Of a stretch of 64,000 nucleotides of DNA, positions 47,922 to 58,364 are shown piece by piece. Both the position numbers and the translations under genes were made by a program. This DNA is from Agelas oroides (Eukaryota; Porifera; Demospongiae; Agelasida; Agelasidae): assembly GCA_949130485.1 (NCBI GenBank), contig OX422196.1:5252889-5316888 (forward strand), in the 5' to 3' direction. The notes beneath the pieces were generated by a model. That model was given only the letters and a program-made list of their open reading frames with translations, was not told where the DNA came from and did not search any database. Each line of letters starts with the position of its first letter. Positions within the stretch are counted from its first letter, which is position 1.

Positions 47922-48645
47922 GTTGAATTTGTGAAGTGTTCATATTTTGTTCCAAGATTCTACGAGGAGTCATTTTGAGCTTCTTGATTTGTTAGGAATC
48001 TGCATATAATTGCTTCACATACAGTACTATTATCTAAAACAACACGAATAAATGCCTGTTCAGCTCAGTGGCCGAGATCAGACATTGATATAATTATTTA
48101 ATACTGTGTGTAACAGGCTGTAGTTTGCATGCACTGGGTGGAGGAGGGAATGTACAACAGCTTCATATCTGAGTGAGACTGACTGACAAATTATGTGCAC
48201 ACACTCCAAGTTTGATCCATGCTACTGCTGGTTCTGATTTATTCTTCCCGCTTTCCTCACCAGAAAGATCTGGGAACAAAACTATGGGCCTGCCCCCTCG
48301 CTCTAGCAAATACTTGAGTTGCTTTGAACAACATGTACACTCTACTGTCCTGTTTTACAACTCACCACTTGTGTCATAGTTCACATTTCCCGTTCCTATC
48401 ATACATTTCGTATTTTTGTTCCCAGACCACTTAATTTTTTAGGGAGGTCGTCTGGGGAGCCATCCCGGAGTGGCTTTCAAAGAGCTTCTCTGATTGGTTG
48501 AAACAAGGAAAATGTGACATGCACGTGATCTTTCAAAGCTGAAATTTGATTGGTCAGCCAGCTCCACCCAAAAATAAGCAGCGTTGATGGTAGCAAATCA
48601 ATGCAAAGCAGCAAGCATGAAAACATGGCATACAAAACAAACACC
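47922..48645. other. noncoding stretch related to the GGTCACTC element
   Basis: No supported gene. Words such as tgcttcacatacagtactat and aacaacatgtacac align with the interior of 49285-50979, so this is a diverged, probably dead copy. Confidence 0.45.
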
Positions 48646-49197
48646 GTCAGCAAACCCAGAAAAACCAGCAAACACGAAAAACGCAGCAAGCACGGCAAAC
48701 CCAGAACACGGCAAACACAGCAAACACAGCAAACACGGCAAACACCGCAAACACGGCAAACACAGCAAACACGACAAACACAACAAAACCAGCAAACACA
48801 ACAAACCCGGCAAACACGACAAACCCGGCAAACACGGCAAACCCGGCAAACACAACAAACCCTGCAAACACGGCAAACACAGCAAACACGGCAAACACGG
48901 CAAACACAGCAAACACGGCAAACCCGGCAAACACAGCAAACGCAGCAAACACAGCAAACACGGCAAACACGGCAAACACAACAAACACGGCAAACCCGGC
49001 AAACACAACAAACCCGGCAAACACGGCAAACACAGCAAACACGGCAAACACGGCAAACACAGCAAACACGGCAAACACAGCAAACGCAGCAAACACAGCA
49101 AACGCAGCAAACACAGCAAACACGGCAAACACGGCAAACACGGCAAACGCAGCAAACACAGCAAATACAGCAAACACAGCAAACACAGCAAACCAAC
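48646..49197. repeat. 9-bp minisatellite (CAAACACGG)n
   Basis: About 60 units of caaacacgg/caaacacag/caaacccgg. Because nine is divisible by three, every frame stays open, giving Gln-Thr-Arg, Lys-His-Gly, Cys-Val and Leu-Pro-Cys repeats of up to 266 codons, which are not genes. The same unit recurs at 61780-62202. Confidence 0.95.
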
Positions 49198-49430
49198 TGC
49201 AGGCACAGCCCATTCCAGCCTTGTTCCCAGTCTACCAGGGGCCAGCATGGGAATGAGGCTACCAACAGCCATAACATGTACCATGGTCACTCTAAAAGTA
49301 GGAACGAGGAAATGAATGATAAATAGGAAATGAGTAAATGGGAAAATGGGAAGAAGGTATATACATTGCAGCAAACTGCTGTTGTTTTGTTACTGCAGTC
49401 ATCAAAGTCAATGTCCATCCATGCACTCAC

Positions 49431-49480
49431 TTAGCCTCGTTCCCAGGCTCGTGCGTGGGCGGTGCCTGGGAACGAGGCTA
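49431..49480. mobile_element. 50-bp micro-MITE with 8-bp target duplication
   Basis: The element ttagcctcgttcccaggc...gcctgggaacgaggcta is flanked on both sides by GCACTCAC (49423-49430 and 49481-49488). An exact 8-bp duplication is typical of hAT-type insertion. It interrupts the larger 49285-50979 element, so it moved later. Confidence 0.85.
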
Positions 49481-49922
49481 GCACTCACGGAGAGATTTGC
49501 CTGACAGTTGGGACCAAAGGGTATGCAACGGCATTGCATCACGGTCTGCATGCTTCACTTTTGGCAGCTTGTTACCTTTCTTGGTTGTTGAATCTGTGTA
49601 TACTTTGTTCCGACTTTATACAATGGCTAGTGATTTTGAGGCTTCTTCATGCAGTTGCTTGCATTGTTTTATATTTATCTCACATACAGCACTATTATTT
49701 AAAACAGCACATATTATTCAAATGTTAATGCATCTATATACCTAATAGAAGTTGACAAAATGCCTACCTGAGTGAGACAATTCTATTAATTTTACTGTCT
49801 GACACACACTCCAGTTCTATTTCCAAGCTACTGTTAGTGCTGATTTATTCTAGTGTTGTTTTAGTTAACTATAACTTTAATTCAGTTTAAAAAGAGGAAA
49901 CCACAACTATACTAAAACCGAA

Positions 49923-50589
49923 GGGTGTCTCTAATCGCTGGAATGGAATATGGAATGGAACAATGGAATGGACGATCAAAATTAGAAAACGCCGTTTCGT
50001 AGGCTAGCTAGCCCTGCCCTACATGGGATAAGCTACCTAGTAGGTTACAAGAGTGCATACGAATGGGTGGCCATTCTTATGTGCTCTGCTGGTATAGCTA
50101 GGGTCAATACCTCACCACAAAAAGTAAGCCTTAAACCCAATGCTGCCACTAGTCTAGTACAAGTTCAAGCATCTGGTGAGTGTTCCCAGCCCCCACCAAG
50201 CTATTCACGGTTGTGTGGACCTGAGTGGCTGACTGTGAGAGGGTGAACAATGGAGGCTCAAATGGCAATTTGTCTTCAACCCAAGTTTTCAAACATGCAT
50301 GCTAGCTAACTACACATTTAGTTTGGCAAGCCAGATACAACCAACCACAATATCATTAGCAGCTAAGCATACGTACCGGACGAGGCAGTAATAAAAAATA
50401 TGTCAGCAACAACTTGCTCATAAAGCCTCTGCAGTGAGGTAAGAGCCCAAGCTGTAGTACGTATAGCTCAGCCTAGACTGAGCAGTGCGTCAGTTAAATG
50501 ATTTAGCTGTTCTGTGTATATTCACCGTCCATTCCATATTCCATTCCACCGTTCCATTCCATATTCCATTCCAGCAATTAGGGACACCC
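49923..50589. mobile_element. 667-bp nested element with GGAAT-rich arms
   Basis: The left end gggtgtctctaat and the right end attagggacaccc are inverted with one mismatch. Inside each end lies tggaatggaatatggaatgg or its inverse. It sits within the 49285-50979 element. Confidence 0.8.
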
Positions 50590-51129
50590 AAAACTGAATA
50601 TTAACTAAATACCTTTTAGTGAGGGGTTTGGGAGTTTTAGTAATTGAAACTATAACTAACTATAACTAAACTAAAATAAACCAAAATTATTTTCTAAATC
50701 CAAAAACTAAAACTAAAAGCATGAACCCTATAGCTACTATTATAAAACAACACTAATTTATTCTTCCGACTATAGAAGGACTCTATAGGCCTACCTCCTC
50801 TAGCCACAGATAGTAGAGTATCTATGCTCTAACTAATCATGACTTTTGCTACTTTGCACAACATGTACACACTGTCCTCTACATTGACTCACGACTCGTC
50901 ACGACTTGGGCTTAGCCGTCCCATTTCCTCGTTTCCCATTTCTCATTTCCCATTTCCCGTTCCTACTTTTAGAGTGACCTGGGCATGCAAATATTTCTCA
51001 CGTCCAGATAATGATTATTTTGGTATCGAGATCCAGTTTCTGCAAGTACATGAAGTACAGAGTATGCATGGAGTGTCTGTCCAGTGTTCATCTACAACCG
51101 AATGGGCTTCATGACGGTGAGAGTGGTGT

Positions 51130-53885
51130 TCACAGGTTAGGCCCTTCTGTAGCTCCTCCACTTACATGAGGTTCATTCATGCAAGTGGGCCGACTCATGT
51201 GAGTTCCAGTGCTGGGGAGGAGCTCTTCATTGTCTTCAGAAAGCAAAGCTGCAAGAAACAATCAAAACCCTATGCATGCATTACTGACGACAAAGCACCG
51301 AAACACCAAGATTCAATGGCAGTCTTTTGCCCCATATATATGCAAGAGGCAAACCCATGGAACATACCTTCACGGATAGCCGCAAGGTCATCTGCATCAA
51401 GCACTGACTGGGCAATGACAAAGCAGTGTTGAGAAGCCGTGTTCCCCCCTTGGCCTTTTCGTGACTTGCATATGCGTATGTCCTTGCTGAGTGGGTGTAG
51501 GAACTTTTGCTGGGTCTTGCGACAGTTTGCACTGTTTTGACATGCACCTTCCACTTTTGCTACACTCAGCTCCATACCACTGGTAGTCAACGATGGCAAC
51601 AGCGGTACCACCTTTCCAACACGAACTGCCATGGACATGCCTAGGTGGCACTTGGTGGGTATGTCAACTGCAATGCACTTGAGCAGCTATAGAAATGAGA
51701 GAACCAACATGTAATATCTACGTCAAAGAGTTCAGCACTAGTTGCAAGTAATACCTCATTCTTCGATATCTCTGCCACTGTTTTTGCAACTTCGTGGATG
51801 AAGTTGCTGATGACAGCCTGACTGTCAGCTGCAGATGTCAGTTGACCACCAGAATGTGGAGAAGTGTCCGAACAGAGTGGAGCCATGTTGCTGGATACAA
51901 AATCCCAGCATGTCTCTTCTCCCACATTGCAGAACCCTGCAAGCTGTGAAAGTTGACAGTCACACCAGGAGTGAACAATTATGTGTGCTAGTCATCATCA
52001 CAGCCAAACAGCACACATTTACCTTGAGAAAGAAGTACATGAAGGTTGTCATAGTTGACTTGAAGCGAGCATGTGCACTCTGGTAGATGGCTGAGATGTT
52101 GGCAAAAAGCTCCCCATGGAGTTTGTCTTGTGAACTTTGGCAGGAGAACTCACTGCAGCATCTCACTACAACCCCAACTGATGCTGATGCCCTATCCCTG
52201 ATCTGGACTAGTTCACTGAACAGGTGTGTTGCATTGGGCTCATCTCTGTGCTCCACGAATGGAATTGTGATGCAACGTGTGAATGCTCTCCCCTTTCCAC
52301 CTGGAAAGCGCCAGTTGGCAGATACCAATGGTAGAGTACACAGATGTTCAACACTGTATGCCCTGGTTCCACGTGCTGTATTGTTGTATGTGTCTATGAT
52401 CAGCTCCTCCCATGTGCCTTGAGCTTTCTCGCTGATGTCATCAATTGCAACGGGAATGGTGGTGCGCTTGAGTACATCAAACAGAAACGAAGCTGTTGTT
52501 TGACTGTTGTAGAAATGGCTCTCGTGAGCTCCAAACAAGGCAAGTGCACACCGGATTGCCTCAGTCTTGCAAGACCCAGGCTCACCAAACAAGAATGGAA
52601 CACCAATGTGTCCACAGTGACGAATCACTTCCTGGTAGGTAGCTCCCATCACACAGCAAGCCATGGTAGCGAGACATGCAATGGAGTTGTCGGGCATGAA
52701 TGCTTCTGTTGCCGAATACAAGTTCTGCAGGGCTCTGCTATCATCAAGTGGGTATTGAACTGAACAGGCTAGGCTTTTGCTAACTGACTGATCACTACCA
52801 GGAGTAGTCAGCCACACAAACTGTGAGTTGCTAGGTTCAATCCAGCTTCCATTGGGGTGTATCTGAGCTGTTGGAGAGAGCACCCAAGATTCATACCCGC
52901 TGCTTGACACATTTCGACCAACAAATTGAGCTCCATAGACACTGCGACGGTCCTCATCCTGCAGGAATGCAGTTATGAGTTCCATGAAGAAACGCTTGAA
53001 CTCTCCGTCAGTACACACAAGGAACAAAGCTGCTCCAGGAAACACCAGATTAATGTACCCAGTGAACTGCTTGAGGTTGGAGAGCTCACTCATTGGCAAA
53101 AAGCATTCCCTGAATGAAATTAATGAAATGTGTGCAGCTGATGAGAGGAAATACTATACATGTCACCTGTTAAAGTTCAACACCTATATTATCTCACAAA
53201 TAATTGTAAGGTTTTGGAGGAGCTACGTAGTTGGACACGCAGGCAACTTGCCTAAGGCTCGAGGGGGCGTGGGCTGAGTACGAGGCACGGACTCACTCTC
53301 AAACGTGCATGCTTTAATAAGCGTGTGTTACATATGTTGAAAGTGGATGGGCTAGATAGATCTAAACAAGCTTTCATTGAGAGAAATGCCGATACATGTG
53401 TGACTGCATGCATGCATGGTCAAATAACTTTGCGGGAAGCAATGCGCATGCAGGTGCGGGATATACGACTGCTTCCGGGGCATGTCACCGTTTGACAAAA
53501 ATGCTGGAGGCTCTTAAAACTAACTAAGAATCATCTTTACCTATTTTCTAGGCTGAATACACAATTTCTATGCATCGTTGACTGTTCATGCCATCATAGA
53601 TAATAGAGCTACGAACAGTGCTCTATTATCTATGATGCCATACAGCTGATGAGGCCTGGTTAAAGGCGACTATATAAGATAAATGTATGTTCTTCACCTT
53701 TCTACTTCGTCAGGAAAGCGTTTTATCACAGTCAGAAATCCAGGTCCTCCAGACTCGGCACTCTTATCGCAGTCGACAGATGCGGTCAACCTCACTGTGA
53801 AGTTGGACATTGGTTCGCTGCTGTTGCTGCGTTCGTTGAAGCGATAAATCCCGTCTTCTTTTACTTTTATGGTTGAGTGAGGCAT
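51130..53885 (-). CDS. P-loop NTPase, DUF927 / SF3-helicase-like
   Basis: Five exons with GT-AG borders join in frame to 633 residues: 53885-53698, 53109-52023, 51943-51755, 51686-51368, 51248-51130. The N-terminal 230 residues are unrecognised. Residues 238-245 are a Walker A loop (GEPGSCKT) after VPFLF. A Walker B-like strand, IPVAIDDI, is at 281-288, and PLVSANWRFPG resembles a sensor-1 segment. This layout matches DUF927-type and D5/SF3-like ATPases of mobile elements and viruses, but the call rests on motifs only. The start is placed at 53885 (MPHSTIKVKEDG); an upstream in-frame Met at 53984 exists. It is transcribed away from the KDZ-type gene, 262 bases distant. A role in DNA unwinding for that element is a guess. 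The C-terminal 200 residues have no recognised domain. Confidence 0.72.
53592..53637. repeat. perfect short hairpin in P-loop gene intron 1
   Basis: The arms catcatagataatagagc and gctctattatctatgatg are exact inverses with a 10-base loop. Confidence 0.8.
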
Positions 53886-54147
53886 CTTGGTCGTCGACTG
53901 CACTTTACGTACTCGCAGCTTTTGCTGGTAACTGCATAAATATCCATGGTAACTGCAGAAGCCGGCTGTGCACTGCGCGCGCATAAATTTATAAGAAAGT
54001 GATTCGTTGATCTTATAAGTTGTTAGCTACTGTTGCTAAGTAATAATAATAGTAGACAGTATAGTGTAATACATACGGTGCATGCATATATTTACTCAGT
54101 TGGTAGCTGATACTAGTTTCTACCCGTACAAGTAATAGCACAAGCTC
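53886..54147. promoter_or_regulatory. shared divergent promoter region
   Basis: These 262 bases separate the start codons of the P-loop NTPase gene (leftward) and the KDZ-type gene (rightward). No clear TATA box was found. The arrangement permits co-expression from one bidirectional promoter, which is inference. Confidence 0.5.
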
Positions 54148-57100
54148 ATGGAAAACAAGCGCAAAAGAGGAAGTACGCTGTGCGAGCACTGTGGTTGCAG
54201 CAATGGCAATAGGGCTTTTACGTGCAAAGTGTGTCACAAGCCTTTACCCGGAAGAGCGGAGAAGATACCAAGACTAGCCAAGCAGTCCAGAGACGTCTCG
54301 GCTTTGAGAGCTGGCCTCCCCGGTGTACCCTGCAACATTAGGGTTTTCTCATGTAGAGTGAGAAGAGAAGGCCCAGACTATCGAACTTTTGTAACGGAAA
54401 GTCGAGGAGAGTGGAGGTGTTTGTACAAGGATTGCTCCGCTGCGCAAGACGCTAGGAAGAGGTCCAGCGCAACCGGTGTTACTACACCAGGTGTTCACTG
54501 CCAACATATCCAGAGCGTCCAAGAGGAGATAAGCAGTGAGGCTGATGGGACATTTCCTGCAATACCCCTCGATACGGATATCCTCCCCGAGTTGCCTTTC
54601 CCTCCGTCGATCAAGACAGACCTACTGAAACTGAAGGAAAGTGCGTCCTCTCTTATTGAGAGAGTGTCAAGTGAGTCTTTCGCGGTTCGTGACAAAGGCT
54701 GCAGCCAAGAACACCCACTTGGATTGCTGCATGTACGCTTCAGAAAATGCGACACAAGCGAGCCCCGCCCTACATTCTATTGCCCCTGCCATGCATTCCA
54801 GAGATTCTCAGCGCAGCTGACTGGGGCAGCAACGACAGCCAAGCCTTCACGCAGATGTCTGCACTTCTACATCTGTCTATGGGCATTTGCTAGCAAAAGC
54901 TGTCTTGCACAAGAGTTCTCCTTTTTGACAATGAGCCATGAGTCTGATGGACCAAGTCTGTCTGCATGTATGTATGCATATGCAAGCATGCATGGATTTG
55001 TATAGTTATTTTATGACACCAAAAATGATTTTCACGTCCTAATGGTAACTTGGTATTTTTCCTTACACAGCAGACAATCACCAAATTGCCACTAGTACTG
55101 CGTCTCAAGTCATTGCCGCAACTGGTCAGCCAGGTACTTTTGAGATAGTATTCTTCCAGCATTAAATTGCTCATGAAAATATTATTTGACTTATAGGTGG
55201 ACAACAAGGTGTTAGTGTTAAGGCTGCTCAGTTGGACAGTGAAACACAAAAAGGTATATATGCATTCATAAGCATCCTGTGACCCAGTGATACTTTGATG
55301 TTGTTGACTTAAATTACCATGACTTGATCCTCTGAGTATACTTAACCCTATTGCATGTATTCAGCTCCATAGCAGCAAACTTATGTGCACGGTGTCTTAC
55401 ATTGTCCAGTTAACTTAAACTCATCTGCCTTTAGAAGAAATGACGAGGAGAACTATTCAGGCCTTTCTGTCCACTGCTGAGCCTATTCCTGAGGACCCAA
55501 ATGAGATACCTGACATCTTGCAACACATTACAGAGTGTAATGCTGCAGCAGACCTTCCAGGAAGAAACCTTCCACATTGGCCTTCCGAGTTCCACACACA
55601 GTACACTTCATGTGTTCTATGCCATTCAAGTCTCAGCCAACCTACACGTGTACCTGGGTCCAATGGCAAGGCATATCTGCTGAGCCGAACCAATCTTGTG
55701 CCTGTGACAGCATTCATTCAAAGGTGCACTAAGCTGAGCTGTTCAACCAGATACAGCTATAGCACATGGAGAGAAGGTATTAATTATAGCCTCATCCAGT
55801 ATGTGCATGTCTTGATCACACTGCTATATGAAAACTGGCATGCAGGAATATTCAACGTTTCCAACAAGCTTTTTGTGGCACTGGATGTCCTGTACGACAT
55901 GAGACAACATGTGAAGTTGGGAGAGCCTCCAGGAAACTGTGTGCACTCAGTGCTGCAAACCAGTTGCCTAGGGAGAGGTGCAGTGCAACTGGCCATACAA
56001 GAGTTGAGGTATCTCGAGCAGAAGCTCTATGATGGGTACTTTGCCTTTGAAGCCATCACAGCAAGGGACTGGAATGCTGGCATATGTGGGATTTGTGGCA
56101 TTGCACCCATCTTTGAAAGTGGAGATGGGAATTGTAAGAACTGCACGCCACTCAAGAAACAGCAGGTAAGAAAAAATGTGCTATACTTTTATCATACAGT
56201 GGTCATCTGATAACATTGCATTTTGCACCAATGCAGTTTCTAATGCCAGACAGCAGGCCGAAAGACTTCTCTGGAGAAGTAGACATTGATAGGTGGTGGA
56301 GGTCTGTGGAAGAGAAGATTGTTGAGGGCTCACTATTCTTTGCAGCCAGTCCCATGCAGATTGAGACATGCAAAATTGCACCTTGGATACCCCCAGCTTG
56401 TCGAGGAGATACAGTGGTTAACACAGAGTTTGCCAAGGGTATGTAGGTATTGGTGTTATTAGTAATCATATATAATAGTGACACAACCATCATTTTGTAG
56501 GAGGTGGAAAGCATCAAAAGCACCAAGGAAGCACTCCACTAGGGTGCCCCAAAACCTTGGCTGAGTTGATTAGAAGGGGGATTTATGATCCATCCAAGAT
56601 GGGCGAGACGAGCATACCTGAAATCAAGGAGGTCTGTCAAAGAGTCAACATTCCTGTGTCCTCAAGCTCTTCTAAGGTATGTAAAGACCTACAGTATACC
56701 ACAAAAGATACATTCTCTGAAAAGAAGTCCAATGAGTGTGTACATGTGCATTGTATTGATATCCTCATTTATGTTTTTGTGCCTGCAGTCACACTACACT
56801 GCATGTATAGCAATACAGCTAACTGCATGTACAGCAATACAGCTAATGAAAATGATTTCTTACAGCCTCAGCTACTTTGTGCCCTGGAACAGCTTCACTC
56901 ATTTGTGATTCAGGGGAAAAGTGAGTGCCATGTGTTCGAAGCGGCACCAGCTTGCACAGGGGGTAAAGTTTTCAAGAACTGTCATCATCAGGTACATTAA
57001 GTGATCAACAAACTGATTAAGTCTGGATGCCCCGTTGTTTATACTTTGTGTACGTACATGCATACAGGTAATCTCAGCAACCAAGTATATTGTGCACAAG

Positions 57101-57807
57101 GAGAGCACAAGGGACCACGTGGATTTGCTTCTGTCATCTCGCTGCTGGCCATTAGTATATGCAGTTGATATGGCATGCGACGTTGTTGCACATACAGAGG
57201 TTCGAGAACCCCGGCTGGCCAACATGCTGTGGGGAGACAGGAGAGGCTGTTTTGAAAAGCCAACTACAGATGCCTTGCCCAATGTAAGGCAGCATGTAAC
57301 ATACACTCTTGTTTGCATCTACCTATAGTTGTTATTATCTGTTGACTGTTTGTGCAGGTTGTTCATATCCCCGAGTTAGAGAGACCTCACTCACTACCAA
57401 CATCTGCAAATGTGGCACTGAGAGATCATGACTACTGCAGCCATATGGTACACCCTCTAACTCACACAGTTGACAGATATGTGGTTGGCGATCGTTTCCA
57501 TGACGGTGGAAAGGTAACAGGCCACAAGAAGCCCACATGCAAGTTTCACAACATGCGACTCTGTCCTGAACTTACCCAGTTTCAGTCGGTACTGTCTGAG
57601 GTTATCAATGCCAAGATCAAGACTGTTCGCCTTCAGTCGAGTTCACAACAAAACATTCAACATTATTTCTTCTATAATCGGCTGATGGACCACTGGCATA
57701 ACACTGAAATTGTACAGAAGCAGTTCCACCAAATGCAGTCAAAAGTGCAGCCTGGGGAAGTAGTTGTGCGAGACTCCTTATATCGTTTTGTATATGAAAG
57801 ACGTTAA
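54148..57807 (+). CDS. KDZ/HMGXB3-type transposase-like protein
   Basis: Nine exons join in frame to 946 residues: 54148-54967, 55071-55133, 55197-55253, 55435-56165, 56237-56438, 56501-56676, 56866-56991, 57068-57283, 57358-57807. A zinc ribbon (C12-x2-C15...C26-x2-C29) is followed by two SWIM-like clusters (C91...C96...C118-x-H120 and C212-x-C214...C237-x-H239). The core follows the order of KDZ-type transposases and the C-terminal part of HMGXB3: FEAITARDW, then SGDGN (D544), YAVDMACD (D759), a D-x-FH...H....C insert (842-858), CPEL, SEVINAK (E878) and HYFFYNRLMDHW. D544, D759 and E878 could form an intact DDE triad. It may be an active transposase or a domesticated gene. Family assignment is from motif memory. 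Exons 3 (part) to 9 are duplicated downstream, and its partner may be the divergent P-loop gene. Confidence 0.78.
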
Positions 57808-58077
57808 GACGTGCAATGATACCAGTATTGTATTATCTAGCTACCTCTTTAGATCTTACACCATTTCAAGTATGGAATTACTGAAACAACCTTGAAGAGC
57901 AACTAATTCTGTCACAGTTAAAATTTCTGCCAGAACAGCTCTTGTGTATACTATACTTGTTCCCCCCCAACCCTAAACTACAATCCTAGGTTTTCTTCAG
58001 CCCCACCCTCCTCCCTATGGGACAGTGTCTAGTCATGTAGTAAAAGTTTAATGCTTCAACATCTTACCTCAGTTGGA

Positions 58078-58083
58078 AATAAA
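58078..58083 (+). promoter_or_regulatory. polyadenylation signal AATAAA (repeated at 61229-61234)
   Basis: The first AATAAA after the KDZ-type gene, 270 bases past the stop. The duplicated copy carries it too. Confidence 0.45.
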
Positions 58084-58104
58084 GGGCCGGTGTTAGGAGA
58101 TGAA

Positions 58105-58178
58105 AATAGAGGCTCAGTTGTAGAGCACTGGCAGCTCAAGCCAGGAGCATTGGGTTTGATTTGATCCCAGTAACTGCC
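58105..58178 (+). mobile_element. tRNA-derived SINE fragment (duplicated at 61256-61329)
   Basis: It shares ggctcag-tg-agagcactgg, aagccagg and a duplicated tttgat B-box region with the tRNA-like unit at 28782-28855. A CCCTAA array follows. It is more decayed than the intron copy. Confidence 0.55.
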
Positions 58179-58256
58179 GTCTTTTCACTTCATTTTTGCC
58201 ACCATAACAAAGTATATGTATGTAGTATTAAAAACCTAACTTTTAACCTACCCTTT

Positions 58257-58325
58257 AACCTAACCCTAACCCTAACCCTAACCCTAACCCTAACCCTAAC
58301 CCTAACCCTAACCCCAACCCTAACC
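58257..58325. repeat. interstitial telomere-like array (CCCTAA)n
   Basis: About ten CCCTAA units with a CCCCAA variant near the end. TTAGGG is the ancestral animal telomere repeat. Unique sequence continues on both sides, so this is not a chromosome end. Confidence 0.9.
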
Positions 58326-58364
58326 AATTTTAATATCCGCAGAACTAATCTTCCTTAAGTGTTA

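Larger units (their letters stand above)
49285..50979. mobile_element. 1.7-kb element with GGTCACTCTAAAAGTAGG termini
   Basis: The left end ggtcactctaaaagtaggaa and the right end (inverse, ending ctacttttagagtgacc) are inverted, and the inner arms repeat gaaatgggaaatga words. No transposase is encoded, so it is non-autonomous. Two other elements sit inside it (49431-49480 and 49923-50589). Partial relatives occur at 47142-48420. Confidence 0.75.

Noticed and set aside
48477..49374. Open frames of up to 266 codons on both strands
   Set aside because: They arise from the 9-bp minisatellite, which keeps all six frames open. Compositions are pure repeats (Cys-Val, Gln-Thr, Lys-His, Leu-Pro).
58257..58325. 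Chromosome end (telomere)
   Set aside because: Unique and duplicated sequence continues for several kilobases on the far side. The array is short and interstitial.
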